DNA of 64,000 nt from an uncultured Oleispira sp. GTDB taxonomy: Bacteria > Pseudomonadota > Gammaproteobacteria > Pseudomonadales > Oceanobacteraceae. The position numbers and the translations under genes were made by a program. Positions 17,205-24,559 of this stretch are shown in pieces. The notes beneath the pieces are model-generated. The model had not been told where the DNA came from. It did not search any database and saw only the letters and a program-made list of their open reading frames with translations. Location of the stretch: positions 1-64,000 of the forward strand of contig CAJXUD010000005.1 in NCBI GenBank assembly GCA_913061415.1. Reading direction: 5' to 3'. Within the stretch, counting starts at the first letter, position 1, and each line of letters begins with the position of its first letter.

Positions 17205-17675
17205 TTACTGATTGCTTAAAAAAACCGCTTCCCTTGATTCTAATGACGAAAGTCTAACGATGAAAAGGGAGAGCGGTTTTTTTATGGGTGCAATATATAA
17301 GACGTTACGATTTAACCAAAAAGGGATAATTGAAAAGAGTCGGAAGCGGTCCCCTCTTGATGTCGATAAGGGGTTTACTTTACGTTTATGAAAAGTAAAA
17401 ATTTCAGCGAGTGCCGAAAGCCCTGCCTTTTCTGGATAGATAATTCCTCCCACTCTATGGGAGGTGTAATTTCCGACTACCAGTTCATCGGGATATATTT
17501 CTATACTTTTATTTTGCAGTACATAACACATGGCTTCAGCGGCCTGTATTTCTACCGGCTTATTTCGATTCAATTTATTCTTGTAGTATTCCGTCCAAAG
17601 AATGGCTCTTTCCGGACAAATCGCTCGAATGGCATTATTAACTGAGTTTTTTAGGATTTCAATGCGATCGCTCAT
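17205..17675 (-). pseudogene. 5' fragment of a pyruvate-formate-lyase-like glycyl radical enzyme
   Basis: The first 128 or so residues match the N terminus of PFL-like glycyl radical enzymes: ERAILWTEYYK, the A-alleles region ending YPDELVVGN, then VGGIIYPEKAG and IIPFWLNRN. Family members have about 780-850 residues with the active Cys and glycyl loop near the C terminus; none of that remains. The frame runs from genuine gene sequence into the acnB-terminator repeat at 17290 and then stops, so the last 28 codons are junk. The start is sound, with GGAGAAGG just before the ATG. It lies downstream of DUF4345 on the same strand. Non-functional as an enzyme. Confidence 0.8.
17218..17284. terminator. 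Bidirectional rho-independent terminator after acnB
   Basis: Arms AAAAAACCGCTTCCCTT and AAGGGAGAGCGGTTTTTTT form a strong stem with A and T runs on both sides, so it can act on both strands. The apical part contains GAC-GAAA-GTC, a GNRA-type tetraloop hairpin. It lies 260 bases beyond the acnB stop. The same structure recurs at 21436-21502. Confidence 0.85.
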
Positions 17676-17687
17676 ATTACCTTCTCC

Positions 17688-17702
17688 GCCCGCTTAGCGG
17701 GC
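17688..17702. terminator. Short GC hairpin between DUF4345 gene and the enzyme fragment
   Basis: A perfect inverted repeat GCCCGC-TTA-GCGGGC. On the minus strand it lies just before the GGAGAAGG ribosome site of the glycyl-radical-enzyme fragment. It has no T run, so it may be a weak terminator or a structure that affects translation. Confidence 0.4.
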
Positions 17703-17769
17703 TGTGAAACTAAGATTAAATGACTATGAATTGACTATGACTATTAATATGAAGATAGGCCTACGAAGC

Positions 17770-18177
17770 TTAATCGCTGAGTGGCTCATGACTTATATTT
17801 CGGCTGAACCAAAGTAACCCTGCGGCCCCCGCTGTGGAGACAATCTCCAGAGCCAGTAAAAAATCTGCAGTGGCATTAGGCATACCATCAAGCAACAAAC
17901 TTATTAATCGGCCAACAACCAGGCCGAAAGTGATTGAGAAAATCATCCAAAGTGCGGGTCGGCGCGCTGACGCGGCAATAGCACCCGTCAGCATGATTAA
18001 GGCAAAAGCTAGGTGCATTCCCCCATAGTTGGCTCGAATTTCATTCGTTGCGCTGATCGAAGTCGGCTGCAGTTCGATGGCAGTCATGGCTGCGACTGGG
18101 TCGTACAAGGTATTTAAACCGATCAGTAGAAACGCAATGGCTGACATACTCAAAAAAAGTCGACTTAAAAAGATCAT
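17770..18177 (-). CDS. DUF4345-like small membrane protein
   Basis: A 135-residue inner-membrane protein with four hydrophobic segments, about residues 5-25, 50-68, 74-92 and 104-124. The pattern NEIRANYGGMHLAFALIML with a conserved Arg-x-Asn-Tyr-Gly-Gly is typical of DUF4345 proteins, whose function is unknown. Its start overlaps the stop of the hydroxylase gene by four bases (ATGA), so the two are translationally coupled and likely work together on a membrane lipid or sterol-like substrate. The partnership is inference from the overlap. Confidence 0.8.
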   Translation of the reverse strand: MIFLSRLFLSMSAIAFLLIGLNTLYDPVAAMTAIELQPTSISATNEIRANYGGMHLAFALIMLTGAIAASARRPALWMIFSITFGLVVGRLISLLLDGMPNATADFLLALEIVSTAGAAGLLWFSRNISHEPLSD

Positions 18178-19196
18178 TTTACTTCCACCATCTTAGAGTC
18201 TGTTTTGGCCGTCTCGACTTCTTCAGCGGCCGTATTTCCTGTCTGTTTTCCGTCCATCTGTACGGTTGTCCAGGTATGAATAGGTGTATGACCTGAACGC
18301 TCCCACTCCGGTGGCTTCCAAAGATGCTTTAGCCGCTCGGAAAGCTTGCCGGGTGCCATCACGTCTCGAATCATATCGACAAGTTCATGCAGGTTCATTA
18401 CAAACCAGTTATAGCTTTTGATCTGTTTTACGATGCCGTATTCGGCCTTTTCTTTTTCTGCCTCATAGGTTGAAAAAATATGGTCGTAGATCATGATGAC
18501 TCCGCCGAAGTTTTTATCAATATATTGTGGGTTACGTCCGTGGTGCACGCGGTGGTTAGACGGCGTATTTAGTGACCATTCCAACCACGGGTGCAACTTT
18601 GTAATGCTTTCGGTATGCACAAACCACTGGAATGCGAGGTTCAATCCTAATAAACCAAGAATTAGGTCGGGGCTAAAACCGATGAAAACAGCCGGTGCGA
18701 AGAATATCCAAGTGCCCACAATGCCATTAAGAATGCTTTGTCGCGCCGCCGTAGACATATTCATGATTTCGCCGCTGTGATGGGATACGTGTTGCGACCA
18801 AAACCAGCGCACTCTATGTGCTGTACGGTGATACCAGTAGTAACAAAATTCTTGAACAAAAAATGCCAGAATTATTGTGAGGGCATTCACAGGGATGGTA
18901 TAGAGACGATGATCCCAGACGAAAATATAAACAGCTGCGACATAAACTATGTTCATAACCGCACCGAAGACGTAGTAACCACCGCCTAACGAAAAGTTGG
19001 CAAAAACCTCGGGAATATAAAATGCCTGCCCTTTTGTGGCTGCCCAGTTTCCGCTTTTAATTCTTCGATAGAGCCACTCAACAAGAAAGCCCAAAACAAA
19101 AATAGGGACCATTGGAATCAGGATCATCTCATTGAGCGTAGGTTCACGCCCGAACAGATCGGTCAGGGTTTCGGTGATAAAACTAAACAACTGCAT
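18174..19196 (-). CDS. Fatty acid hydroxylase / sterol desaturase family di-iron membrane enzyme
   Basis: A 340-residue membrane protein with four or five hydrophobic segments and the histidine boxes of the superfamily: HRTAH and HVSHH in WYHRTAHRVRWFWSQHVSHH, and HRVHH in NHRVHHGRNPQYIDKN. These bind a di-iron centre that uses O2 to hydroxylate or desaturate lipids. A hydrophilic C-terminal tail of about 90 residues follows. The exact substrate cannot be told; family members act on fatty acids, sterols, carotenoids or ether lipids. It is the first gene of an operon with DUF4345 and is divergent from an AraC regulator that probably controls it. Confidence 0.88.
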   Translation of the reverse strand: MQLFSFITETLTDLFGREPTLNEMILIPMVPIFVLGFLVEWLYRRIKSGNWAATKGQAFYIPEVFANFSLGGGYYVFGAVMNIVYVAAVYIFVWDHRLYTIPVNALTIILAFFVQEFCYYWYHRTAHRVRWFWSQHVSHHSGEIMNMSTAARQSILNGIVGTWIFFAPAVFIGFSPDLILGLLGLNLAFQWFVHTESITKLHPWLEWSLNTPSNHRVHHGRNPQYIDKNFGGVIMIYDHIFSTYEAEKEKAEYGIVKQIKSYNWFVMNLHELVDMIRDVMAPGKLSERLKHLWKPPEWERSGHTPIHTWTTVQMDGKQTGNTAAEEVETAKTDSKMVEVK

Positions 19197-19271
19197 ATGA
19201 ACTCACTCCTTTTGCGCCGTTATTATTAATATTCAGCGATTTAAAAACTGCAGTAATTATGACTCTGTCTC

Positions 19272-19300
19272 TTGATTGCGTCTTGACCGGAACGTATAGT
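19272..19300 (+). promoter_or_regulatory. Probable promoter of the AraC-family gene
   Basis: TTGATT (19272-19277), a 17-base spacer and TATAGT (19295-19300) point toward the AraC gene. Transcription would begin near 19307, about 22 bases before the start codon. The 132-base region is shared with the divergent hydroxylase gene and is the natural place for regulator binding. Confidence 0.5.
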
Positions 19301-19328
19301 ATTTGACATTTTCAGTCAGGCATAACGA

Positions 19329-20345
19329 ATGACCGCTGCGATTCAAGTTTCTTCCCAGATATTAAATATTCTGCTGCGTTATATTGACGAAGAAGGCATT
19401 GCTAACGCTGATTTTCGCTCTCGCATCGAAGCAGCAAAGTCTGTTGATCGCATCAGTATCGAGCATTGGTGGGGCTTACTGGAAGAGCTCGCGACACTTC
19501 ACCCGATACCTGCGCTGGGTATCCAGATTGGTATGCGAGGCGAAATCCAAGATGCCGGTATTTTGGGATATCTGGCGGCTTCTTGTGATTCCCTAGTTGA
19601 AGCCGTTGCACGGTTGCAGCGCTTTGAACCACTGCTACAAAATTTGTCCCATTCTTGGGTGAAAATAAAACAAGACCATATCTATATCGGCTGGGAAGGC
19701 AGTGGTAATGTGTCAACTGTATTATCCAATGATGTGGTGGTATCAGGAACCCTGGCTTTTATCCGCAAGCTTATTGGTACTCAAACATTTACGCCGTTAG
19801 AAGTGGAGCTAGCGGGGATTCCTGTTGACGAGCAGAAAGAATATGAGAGATTATTAGGCTGCCCTGTGGTCATTACCGACGACGTATTGGCGATGAAGTT
19901 GCCATTAAGTATGCTGCAGCTATCGATTGATAACAGTAATCCTCAACTTAGATTGATTCTGGAGCAGCAAGCAGAATCGATACTGGCTACGTTGCCTAAA
20001 CCGGATGAATTTCTTAAGGACATACAGCAGCACATACTGAATGGCTTAGAGGTTGGCCAACTCAGCATGAAGTGGCTGGCTGGGAAGTTAGGGATTTCTG
20101 AGAGCAGTCTTTATCGGAAGTTGAGTGAGCGTGGGCGCAGCTATCAAAACCTTTTGGATGAATTGAGATACCAGCTTGCAATTCGTTACATCAAAAACCC
20201 CGACTTGAGTTTGACTGAAATTAGTTTGATGCTGGGTTTTTCCGAGCACAGCGCGTTCACTCGAGCATTTAAAAAGTGGGTCGGGCAAACCCCACTTAAA
20301 TATCGGAATAGTTTTTTGAAGGTAGATCGTAACAGCATTTCTTGA
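19329..20345 (+). CDS. AraC-family transcriptional regulator (Arabinose_bd-like N domain)
   Basis: A 338-residue regulator. The N-terminal 200 or so residues match the OruR/ArgR/VirF-type ligand domain, with GIQIGMRGEIQDAGILGYLAAS. The C-terminal AraC domain holds two helix-turn-helix units: MKWLAGKLGISESSLYRKL and LTEISLMLGFSEHSAFTRAF, followed by WVGQTPLKYR. It is divergent from the hydroxylase-DUF4345 operon, with 132 bases between, and is likely its activator. Homologous regulators often sense lipids or aromatic or hydrocarbon breakdown products. Intact and well placed within the acnB-bracketed segment. Confidence 0.9.
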   Translation: MTAAIQVSSQILNILLRYIDEEGIANADFRSRIEAAKSVDRISIEHWWGLLEELATLHPIPALGIQIGMRGEIQDAGILGYLAASCDSLVEAVARLQRFEPLLQNLSHSWVKIKQDHIYIGWEGSGNVSTVLSNDVVVSGTLAFIRKLIGTQTFTPLEVELAGIPVDEQKEYERLLGCPVVITDDVLAMKLPLSMLQLSIDNSNPQLRLILEQQAESILATLPKPDEFLKDIQQHILNGLEVGQLSMKWLAGKLGISESSLYRKLSERGRSYQNLLDELRYQLAIRYIKNPDLSLTEISLMLGFSEHSAFTRAFKKWVGQTPLKYRNSFLKVDRNSIS

Positions 20346-20661
20346 GTAGGTATGACTTTCTACCGAGGCTATTGGTCAGCGAGATCATGATTGCCTCTGA
20401 CGATTGAACATTAAAATCAACATTAAACCGATACAAGACGGGCTTTAGCCAGTTTTCAGCGCTCTATTATTCTTCAGCTCTTCTGGCATATCTGTTTTAG
20501 AGAATATAAGGGGGTATACCGAGCCTGAGTTAACAAAAACAATAGGCTTATCTATCGGTCATTTTAATTGATTTTAAGGCTCGTATTATTATCAAACTTT
20601 CAATCAGGATCATTACAGCCTACTGACCCTTGTACCAAATTATAACGAGGCATTATTAACC
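20346..20661. other. Region without recognisable gene
   Basis: About 315 bases between the AraC stop and a GST remnant. Both strands show frequent stops. Some symmetry (gacgggctttagcc, 20438-20451) follows the regulator gene but has no T run. I see nothing else that I can name. Confidence 0.4.
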
Positions 20662-20791
20662 TCAATTACCCTGCATAAGTTTTAGCCATTTAGCCAGATG
20701 AGGCAGCGCCAGTAATTTATCTCTTAAGTGGCTGCTCCTAACCACTTCACTCAATTGCCCCGCCAAAGAAAAATCAGCAATCGAAATGGTA
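20662..20791 (-). pseudogene. 3' fragment of a glutathione S-transferase gene
   Basis: In the minus frame ending at TGA 20664-20662 the sequence reads ATISIADFSLAGQL, then LRDKLLALPHLAKWL and ends LKLMQGN. ISIADFSLA is the classic conserved motif of the GST C-terminal domain, and P-H-L-x-x-W is the usual end. The upstream three quarters of a GST (about 200 residues) is absent: the frame meets the acnB repeat at 20792. So this gene was cut at the right border of the inserted segment, mirroring the cut glycyl-radical-enzyme gene at the left border. Confidence 0.65.
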
Positions 20792-21191
20792 GCGCCACCT
20801 ACGTACTTGGGAAGTTCTATCGAAATACGCTGGTTTCACTTTCGATGATTCACATCCAAAAGAAGCAGCACGTACTAAGTACGAAAACATCATGTACCTA
20901 GAACACCCTGGTTGTAACCTATGTATGGGTAACCAAGAGAAAGCAGAAGCTGGTGATACTGTATTAGCTACTTCTACTCGTCTTTTCCAAGGCCGTGTTG
21001 TTGAAGACTCTACTGAGAAGAAAGGTGAATCTCTACTAGGTTCAACTCCAATGGTTGTACTGTCTACTATCCTAGGCCGTTTCCCAACGATTGCTGAGTA
21101 CAAAGCAGCGGTTGAAGGTATTAACCTAACAAGCTTCGCGCCACCGTCTGAAGACCTAGCGCGTCCAGCGATTCCTCTTAAAGCTGTTTAA
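20792..21191 (+). pseudogene. acnB remnant (C-terminal part, direct repeat copy 2)
   Basis: Corresponds to acnB bases 16524-16955. It begins with the shared 15-mer gcgccacctacgtac, loses 32 bases (a frameshift), and then continues to the stop. The final 110 or so codons still read through, with the cluster motif PGCNLCMGN kept and a few changes (for example ER to EH before PGC, and two swaps near the end). There is no start codon, the N-terminal 780 residues are missing, and the third cluster cysteine is absent, so no active enzyme is possible. The partly silent divergence suggests a related but different acnB allele, not a very recent copy. Confidence 0.9.
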
Positions 21192-21214
21192 TCACAGTTT
21201 TAAGAGCATGCTGT

Positions 21215-21279
21215 AAGAAAGCATCACCTAGCCAGCACTTCACTTGCATTAAGTTAAGTGTCAGCTAGGCTCTTTCTTA
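21215..21279 (+). other. Stem-loop, second copy of the acnB 3' element
   Basis: Same arms as at 16979-17043 (AGAAAG/CTTTCT and CCTAGC/GCTAGG). The loop carries three base changes, and here CACTT and AAGTG can also pair, extending the structure. Confidence 0.45.
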
Positions 21280-21435
21280 AGAGCAAAATGAGTGACTAGA
21301 ATTAAAGATTAGAAAGACGCACAAAAGATAAATGACGAAGAGTGGATTTATTAAGGCTAAGCTTAGCCTTATATGTAGCTCTCCGATTTGATCGGCTTCT
21401 ACTGACTGATACTGAAATTTAGATTACTGATTGCT

Positions 21436-21502
21436 TAAAAAACCGCTTCCCTTTATTCCGATGACGAAAGTCTAACGATGTAAAGGGAGAGCGGTTTTTT
21501 TA
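21436..21502. terminator. Rho-independent terminator, second copy
   Basis: Duplicate of the acnB terminator: AAAAAACCGCTTCCCTT paired with AAGGGAGAGCGGTTTTTTT and the inner GAC-GAAA-GTC hairpin. It follows the acnB remnant. Confidence 0.8.
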
Positions 21503-21546
21503 TGAGTGTCACTAACGGATGAGAATTAAATATCGCAAAAAAATTT

Positions 21547-21724
21547 TCACTGCAACATTAAATAATTAACGATCTGCTGCACGTTTCGATCCAAATCATA
21601 ATTCCACTGCAAACTAAGCTCACCCACATCAGTTACTATGACTCCACCATCAGACAACCAAAAGCCAGAACCTGGAGTGTTTATACTACTGTAGCAACGG
21701 GCATTGAACCCAAAATTTAAAAAG
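21547..21724 (-). pseudogene. Possible 3' gene remnant of unknown family
   Basis: An open minus frame ending at TGA 21549-21547 reads GFNARCYSSINTPGSGFW and then LSDGGVIVTDVGELSLQW to a hydrophilic end NVQQIVNYLMLQ. The composition looks like real protein, but upstream codons soon hit a stop and no start is present. I do not recognise the family. It could be the tail of a lost gene displaced when the acnB copy arrived. Confidence 0.35.
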
Positions 21725-21775
21725 CAACATCAATCTCATAAACACTGCTTTCAAAAAAAACAATCATTACACCTA

Positions 21776-22627
21776 CTACATCACATCATTATTTTTAAAC
21801 TGCTTAAGATTTTTAATGGCCATATCGCCCTCATGTGTGATGCTTTTAAGAGAACTGAGACGCTTATCATCACCACGAACAATATATGTTCTTGCTGCAC
21901 ATTTAGCTCTAGTAACGCAAGCATAATTTGATATGAAACTTGTATTTTCGTCGTCTATTTGCGTCTTCATAAAAATATCACCATTACTATAATACTCATA
22001 AACCCAGCTTACCTCGCCGTTTTCTTTTTCAGTCAATACGTTACCTTTAGCATCGTACATTTTTTCATAGGTATTTTTGACACCTCCCTTTTCATCAAAA
22101 ATTATAATTTTTCCAGGGTTAACACCTTGCTCATTAAACTCTGATTTAATTTTATAGGGCTTATTATTTCCAGCAAAATAATATTCTTCAGCTATAAGCT
22201 TTAACCCCTCATATTTATTGTCCTGTAACCTATACAACTGGCCATTTCGCTTCCAGCTTTTCTTTATCAACTTATCGTTTTTGAACATATAAGAAATTTC
22301 TCCCTTATATTCATCAAGCAAGTCCCCATGTTCCAATTCTTTATAGTTATAAGTTTTCAAAATCAAGCTGCCATCAGCATCGTACTGATATTTGAAATCA
22401 ACTATAGATTCATCGTCCTGATCAAAAGCAATAAATCTATAGCGAGAGTATATCTTATCGCCATGCTTGTTATATATCTCCTCACTTGCTCGGTAGGGCG
22501 TCTGATCAGGCTGTCTAGTATGCTCTCTAATAACTAGATCGGTTGGCCCCGCTTCAGGTGGCTCATAAGAAAAGCACCCAGTTAAAGATACTATAAGAAA
22601 AAATAACGTTAGGTATTTCATTAGCAT
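21776..22627 (-). CDS. Lipoprotein with YD/MORN-like repeats, function unknown
   Basis: A predicted lipoprotein of about 283 residues. From the start at 22627 (GGAATAGAC before ATG) residues 1-17 form a signal peptide with lipobox LTGC and lipidated Cys18. An upstream in-frame ATG at 22657 is less likely. The mature part has repeated short beta-hairpin-like units containing Tyr-Asp/Asn-x-x-Gly (YDADGSLILKTY, YDAKGNVLTEKENG, YYSNGDIFMKT), the pattern of antitoxin-like or Rhs-associated repeat proteins. Two cysteine residues occur near the C terminus. It lies in a decayed accessory stretch; an immunity role is possible but unproven. Confidence 0.75.
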   Translation of the reverse strand: MLMKYLTLFFLIVSLTGCFSYEPPEAGPTDLVIREHTRQPDQTPYRASEEIYNKHGDKIYSRYRFIAFDQDDESIVDFKYQYDADGSLILKTYNYKELEHGDLLDEYKGEISYMFKNDKLIKKSWKRNGQLYRLQDNKYEGLKLIAEEYYFAGNNKPYKIKSEFNEQGVNPGKIIIFDEKGGVKNTYEKMYDAKGNVLTEKENGEVSWVYEYYSNGDIFMKTQIDDENTSFISNYACVTRAKCAARTYIVRGDDKRLSSLKSITHEGDMAIKNLKQFKNNDVM

Positions 22628-22869
22628 GTCTATTCCATTAGTTGTTGATGACGGCAAGAAGAGCCATCTTTAATCACCAAGCCAATATAACAATATTCTT
22701 ATGTAAACTAAAATACTCTTTAGCTTAGCGAAGAATAGAAATTTCTAGCAAAAGGATTAAAAATTAGATTATGAACCCACAAGAGCTGTCAGAAAATACC
22801 GCCATTTATTAAAACTCTACCTAAGGACTGCATAAACATCCATCTTAAGCTATTTTGAATCAGGACAGT
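22628..22869. other. Non-coding, AT-rich gap
   Basis: Upstream of the lipoprotein gene. Both strands carry many stops. No promoter stands out beyond AT richness, and no gene remnant is recognised before the acnB scrap at 22870. Confidence 0.4.
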
Positions 22870-22912
22870 AAAGTTAAGGCTTCTATCTATATTTCTACTG
22901 GTGATACTTTGG
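22870..22912 (+). pseudogene. 43-base scrap of acnB (internal segment)
   Basis: Aligns without gaps to acnB bases 16059-16101, with 37 of 43 bases equal by hand count (aaggcttctatct-tatttctactg is the longest shared part). It would encode KASI-ISTxxTL as in AcnB residues about 631-645. It is in the same orientation as acnB but lies downstream of the 3' copy, so the order of acnB parts is scrambled. Confidence 0.75.
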
Positions 22913-23134
22913 ATGCGCACAAGAACGAATACCAAATCCCGCCCAACCTTCACGATGATCAAATTCAGCAATCAATTTAAGGAAACGATAATTAGCAGCA
23001 TTAATCTACCCAGCCAAAGTGGTAATTTTATCGGCCAGCTGAACGTTATAATCAGCACTGCTAATAAAGAATTCTTCGGAGTTTTCATCAATATTTGAAT
23101 CAGACTTAAAGCCACCGATACTTTTTTTATCTAG
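22906..23134 (-). pseudogene. Broken DUF222/HNH endonuclease gene (13E12-type)
   Basis: The minus frame reads ADYNVQLADKITTLAG, a TAG stop, then INAANYRFLKLIAEFDHREG followed by WAGFGIRSCAH. This matches the N-terminal DUF222 signature of the widespread HNH endonuclease family (normally INAATYRLLxLIxxFDxREGW...RSCAHWLNW). The frame holds one internal TAG, is cut immediately after RSCAH where the acnB scrap begins, and has a stop upstream with no start codon. The HNH catalytic domain is missing. In the intact family this domain precedes an HNH nuclease and the genes often occur in several copies per genome. Clearly dead. Confidence 0.8.
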
Positions 23135-23313
23135 GGATTAAAAAACGAACTACTTCTAATAATACAGGCAATGGCCCAACTTTGTTTACAATACCGAAAA
23201 ACGCTCTGCCTTGGCTAAGTGTCAAAGCAATGACTACCCGTGATTTGGTTTCTAAAGACTGCCTTAGCATTTAAGGGATTAGTCGTGGGGTACGTTACTT
23301 TGTTAGCTAGAGA
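23135..23313. other. Gap with a possible plus-strand C-terminal tail
   Basis: Mostly without coding signal. Just before 23314 the plus strand reads KGISRGVRYFVS and a stop (23271-23310), which resembles DRGIRYFIKVNGE at 23980-24020 ahead of the next small gene. The two tails may be parts of one family of lost genes; the similarity is short. Confidence 0.3.
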
Positions 23314-23586
23314 TTACTCTCTTAGTAATATGTCGATATTCCCATTATCTTTCGGCTTCCATTCGATCTTAGATCCATCAGAGAATCCAATATGAATAAT
23401 CAACTCATCATCGATAATTTCAGGAAGTTTCTGAATGGGTACTTCCATTTTTTCTTTATAGATACTAACAACAATAGAGGATTCATCTTTCTGTAAAGTT
23501 TGAAATAGCAGATTCAATTGCTTTATCTCCTCACTGACAGTAGAAGATTTCCAAATAGCGCCTGCTATATTTTTAACTTCCGTCAT
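23314..23586 (-). CDS. Small hypothetical protein
   Basis: A 90-residue acidic soluble protein, MTEVKNIAGAIWKSSTVSEE at the start and IGFSDGSKIEWKPKDNGNI near the end. No membrane segment, signal peptide or known motif. The alternating pattern of the second half suggests a small beta-sheet protein. It stands alone in the decayed accessory stretch, where lone small genes are often orphan immunity proteins, but nothing here proves that. Low confidence that it is expressed. Confidence 0.5.
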   Translation of the reverse strand: MTEVKNIAGAIWKSSTVSEEIKQLNLLFQTLQKDESSIVVSIYKEKMEVPIQKLPEIIDDELIIHIGFSDGSKIEWKPKDNGNIDILLRE

Positions 23587-24024
23587 ATTGGTGCTAAGCC
23601 CATAAATATACTCAAAAAAATAAAATTAAAGTAGCCTTAATCATTGGATCCCCTTAAACATCATTGCGTCGTTTTAATCGACCCTAACCTCCTAATTTCA
23701 GAATCATACCAATACTAGGAAGTATATAAATTAGGCAATACACTGAATTTAATATGATCAAAACCTAGCCGACGATTATTACTAGCATTCAATAGCCCCT
23801 CAATATTAATACTCAAACCCACTCCTTCCCCATTCTATTTCGTAACCGCTGTTTTTCAGTAATCCGAGCGCTCAATTTCTCCAACTCAGAAACCCCATGG
23901 TAAACACAGATAAACTTCGCAGGTTGGCGATCACTGTTTTAAAATATAAATAACAAGAGGCTACCTTAGGATTGAAGATCTTGACCGTGGAATACGTTAT
24001 TTCATCAAAGTGAATGGGGAATAA
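23587..24024. other. Decayed region with short orphan frames
   Basis: On the minus strand, 23813-23944 reads DRQPAKFICVYHGVSELEKL and ends RLRNRMGKEWV. It overlaps a second short frame (23715-23822) that reads INIEGLLNASNNRRLGFDHI and stops. Both look like protein but lack starts or length. On the plus strand, 23958-24023 ends YLRIEDLDRGIRYFIKVNGE. I recognise none of these; they look like leftovers of deleted genes. Confidence 0.35.
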
Positions 24025-24465
24025 TCATTCACAATCATGAAATTCAACTTGATGAGGGTCTAATGTTTTAACTGTATTTCTGATATTTTCTATTATTATT
24101 TTATTATTAGAAAATATCGCTCCAGTTCCAGGCCAAAAATAATGACCACCTTCTTTACATAGAGTGACGACCATCGACTGAGATTCGACATCAACCTCCT
24201 CTCCTTTCTCAACAATCATTTCATACTGCAAGACTTTCTGATTATCCCCCCTGAACATCTCAATAACCTCTGCAGATATAATTAGTCTTACTATAGAATC
24301 ATCATCAGAAACAGCTTCAGCATTAACATCTACCTGCTGAATTAATGCTGAATAAGGCGTATTAACTATCGCACTTTTAAGGTAACTAATTTCAGATAAT
24401 GATGGATTATTGGCCATACATGCAGAAATATTAAACAACGTAAAAACAAAAATTATAACTTTCAT
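24025..24465 (-). CDS. Putative lipoprotein, function unknown
   Basis: A 146-residue protein with an N-terminal signal peptide and lipobox ISAC, giving lipidated Cys16. The mature part contains VRLIISAEVIEMFRGDNQK and SMVVTLCKEGGHYFWPGTGAIF, a mixed beta pattern with cysteines at about 102 and 145 that could form a disulfide in the periplasm. The pattern of a beta-barrel core followed by CKEGGHYFWPG recalls small NTR-like or inhibitor-like periplasmic proteins, but I cannot assign a family. AT-rich, and in the decayed accessory stretch. Confidence 0.65.
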   Translation of the reverse strand: MKVIIFVFTLFNISACMANNPSLSEISYLKSAIVNTPYSALIQQVDVNAEAVSDDDSIVRLIISAEVIEMFRGDNQKVLQYEMIVEKGEEVDVESQSMVVTLCKEGGHYFWPGTGAIFSNNKIIIENIRNTVKTLDPHQVEFHDCE

Positions 24466-24559
24466 AATATTACCTACTTATATTGATTATGCTTCGGAAC
24501 TTGCCTCAGTAGACCGCTATCACCATTAATAGATAATAATTAAACCTATGCTCCAACAT

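Larger units (their letters stand above)
16524..17290 (+). repeat. Direct repeat, copy 1: acnB 3' end plus downstream region
   Basis: This stretch recurs at 20792-21508 in the same orientation. It covers the last part of acnB, the 3' stem-loop and the terminator. Copy 2 lacks the 32 bases matching 16539-16570. By hand count there are about 18 differences over the coding part 16589-16955, with the last 100 or so coding bases identical. The downstream part diverges most around 17100-17155. Similarity ends sharply at 17290, where a foreign gene fragment begins. Confidence 0.92.
20792..21508 (+). repeat. Direct repeat, copy 2: acnB 3' end plus downstream region
   Basis: Partner of 16524-17290. 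The terminator and stem-loop are retained. Bases 21345-21375 differ, with copy 2 carrying the perfect 18-base palindrome AAGGCTAAGCTTAGCCTT at 21353-21370 where copy 1 has unrelated sequence. Similarity ends at 21508. Confidence 0.92.

Noticed and set aside
20792-20806. 15-base exact match to acnB next to the GST remnant, first taken as chance or as part of the GST frame
   Set aside because: Alignment after a 32-base gap continues through ttggga-a/t... into the rest of copy 2, so it is the start of the acnB repeat and not an independent motif.
21353-21370. Perfect 18-base palindrome in repeat copy 2
   Set aside because: Absent from copy 1 and not followed by a T run; probably a local replacement with no assignable role.
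21704-23098. Short plus-strand frames opposite the lipoprotein gene
   Set aside because: They are rich in Ile/Phe from AT content, lack ribosome sites and show no family features.
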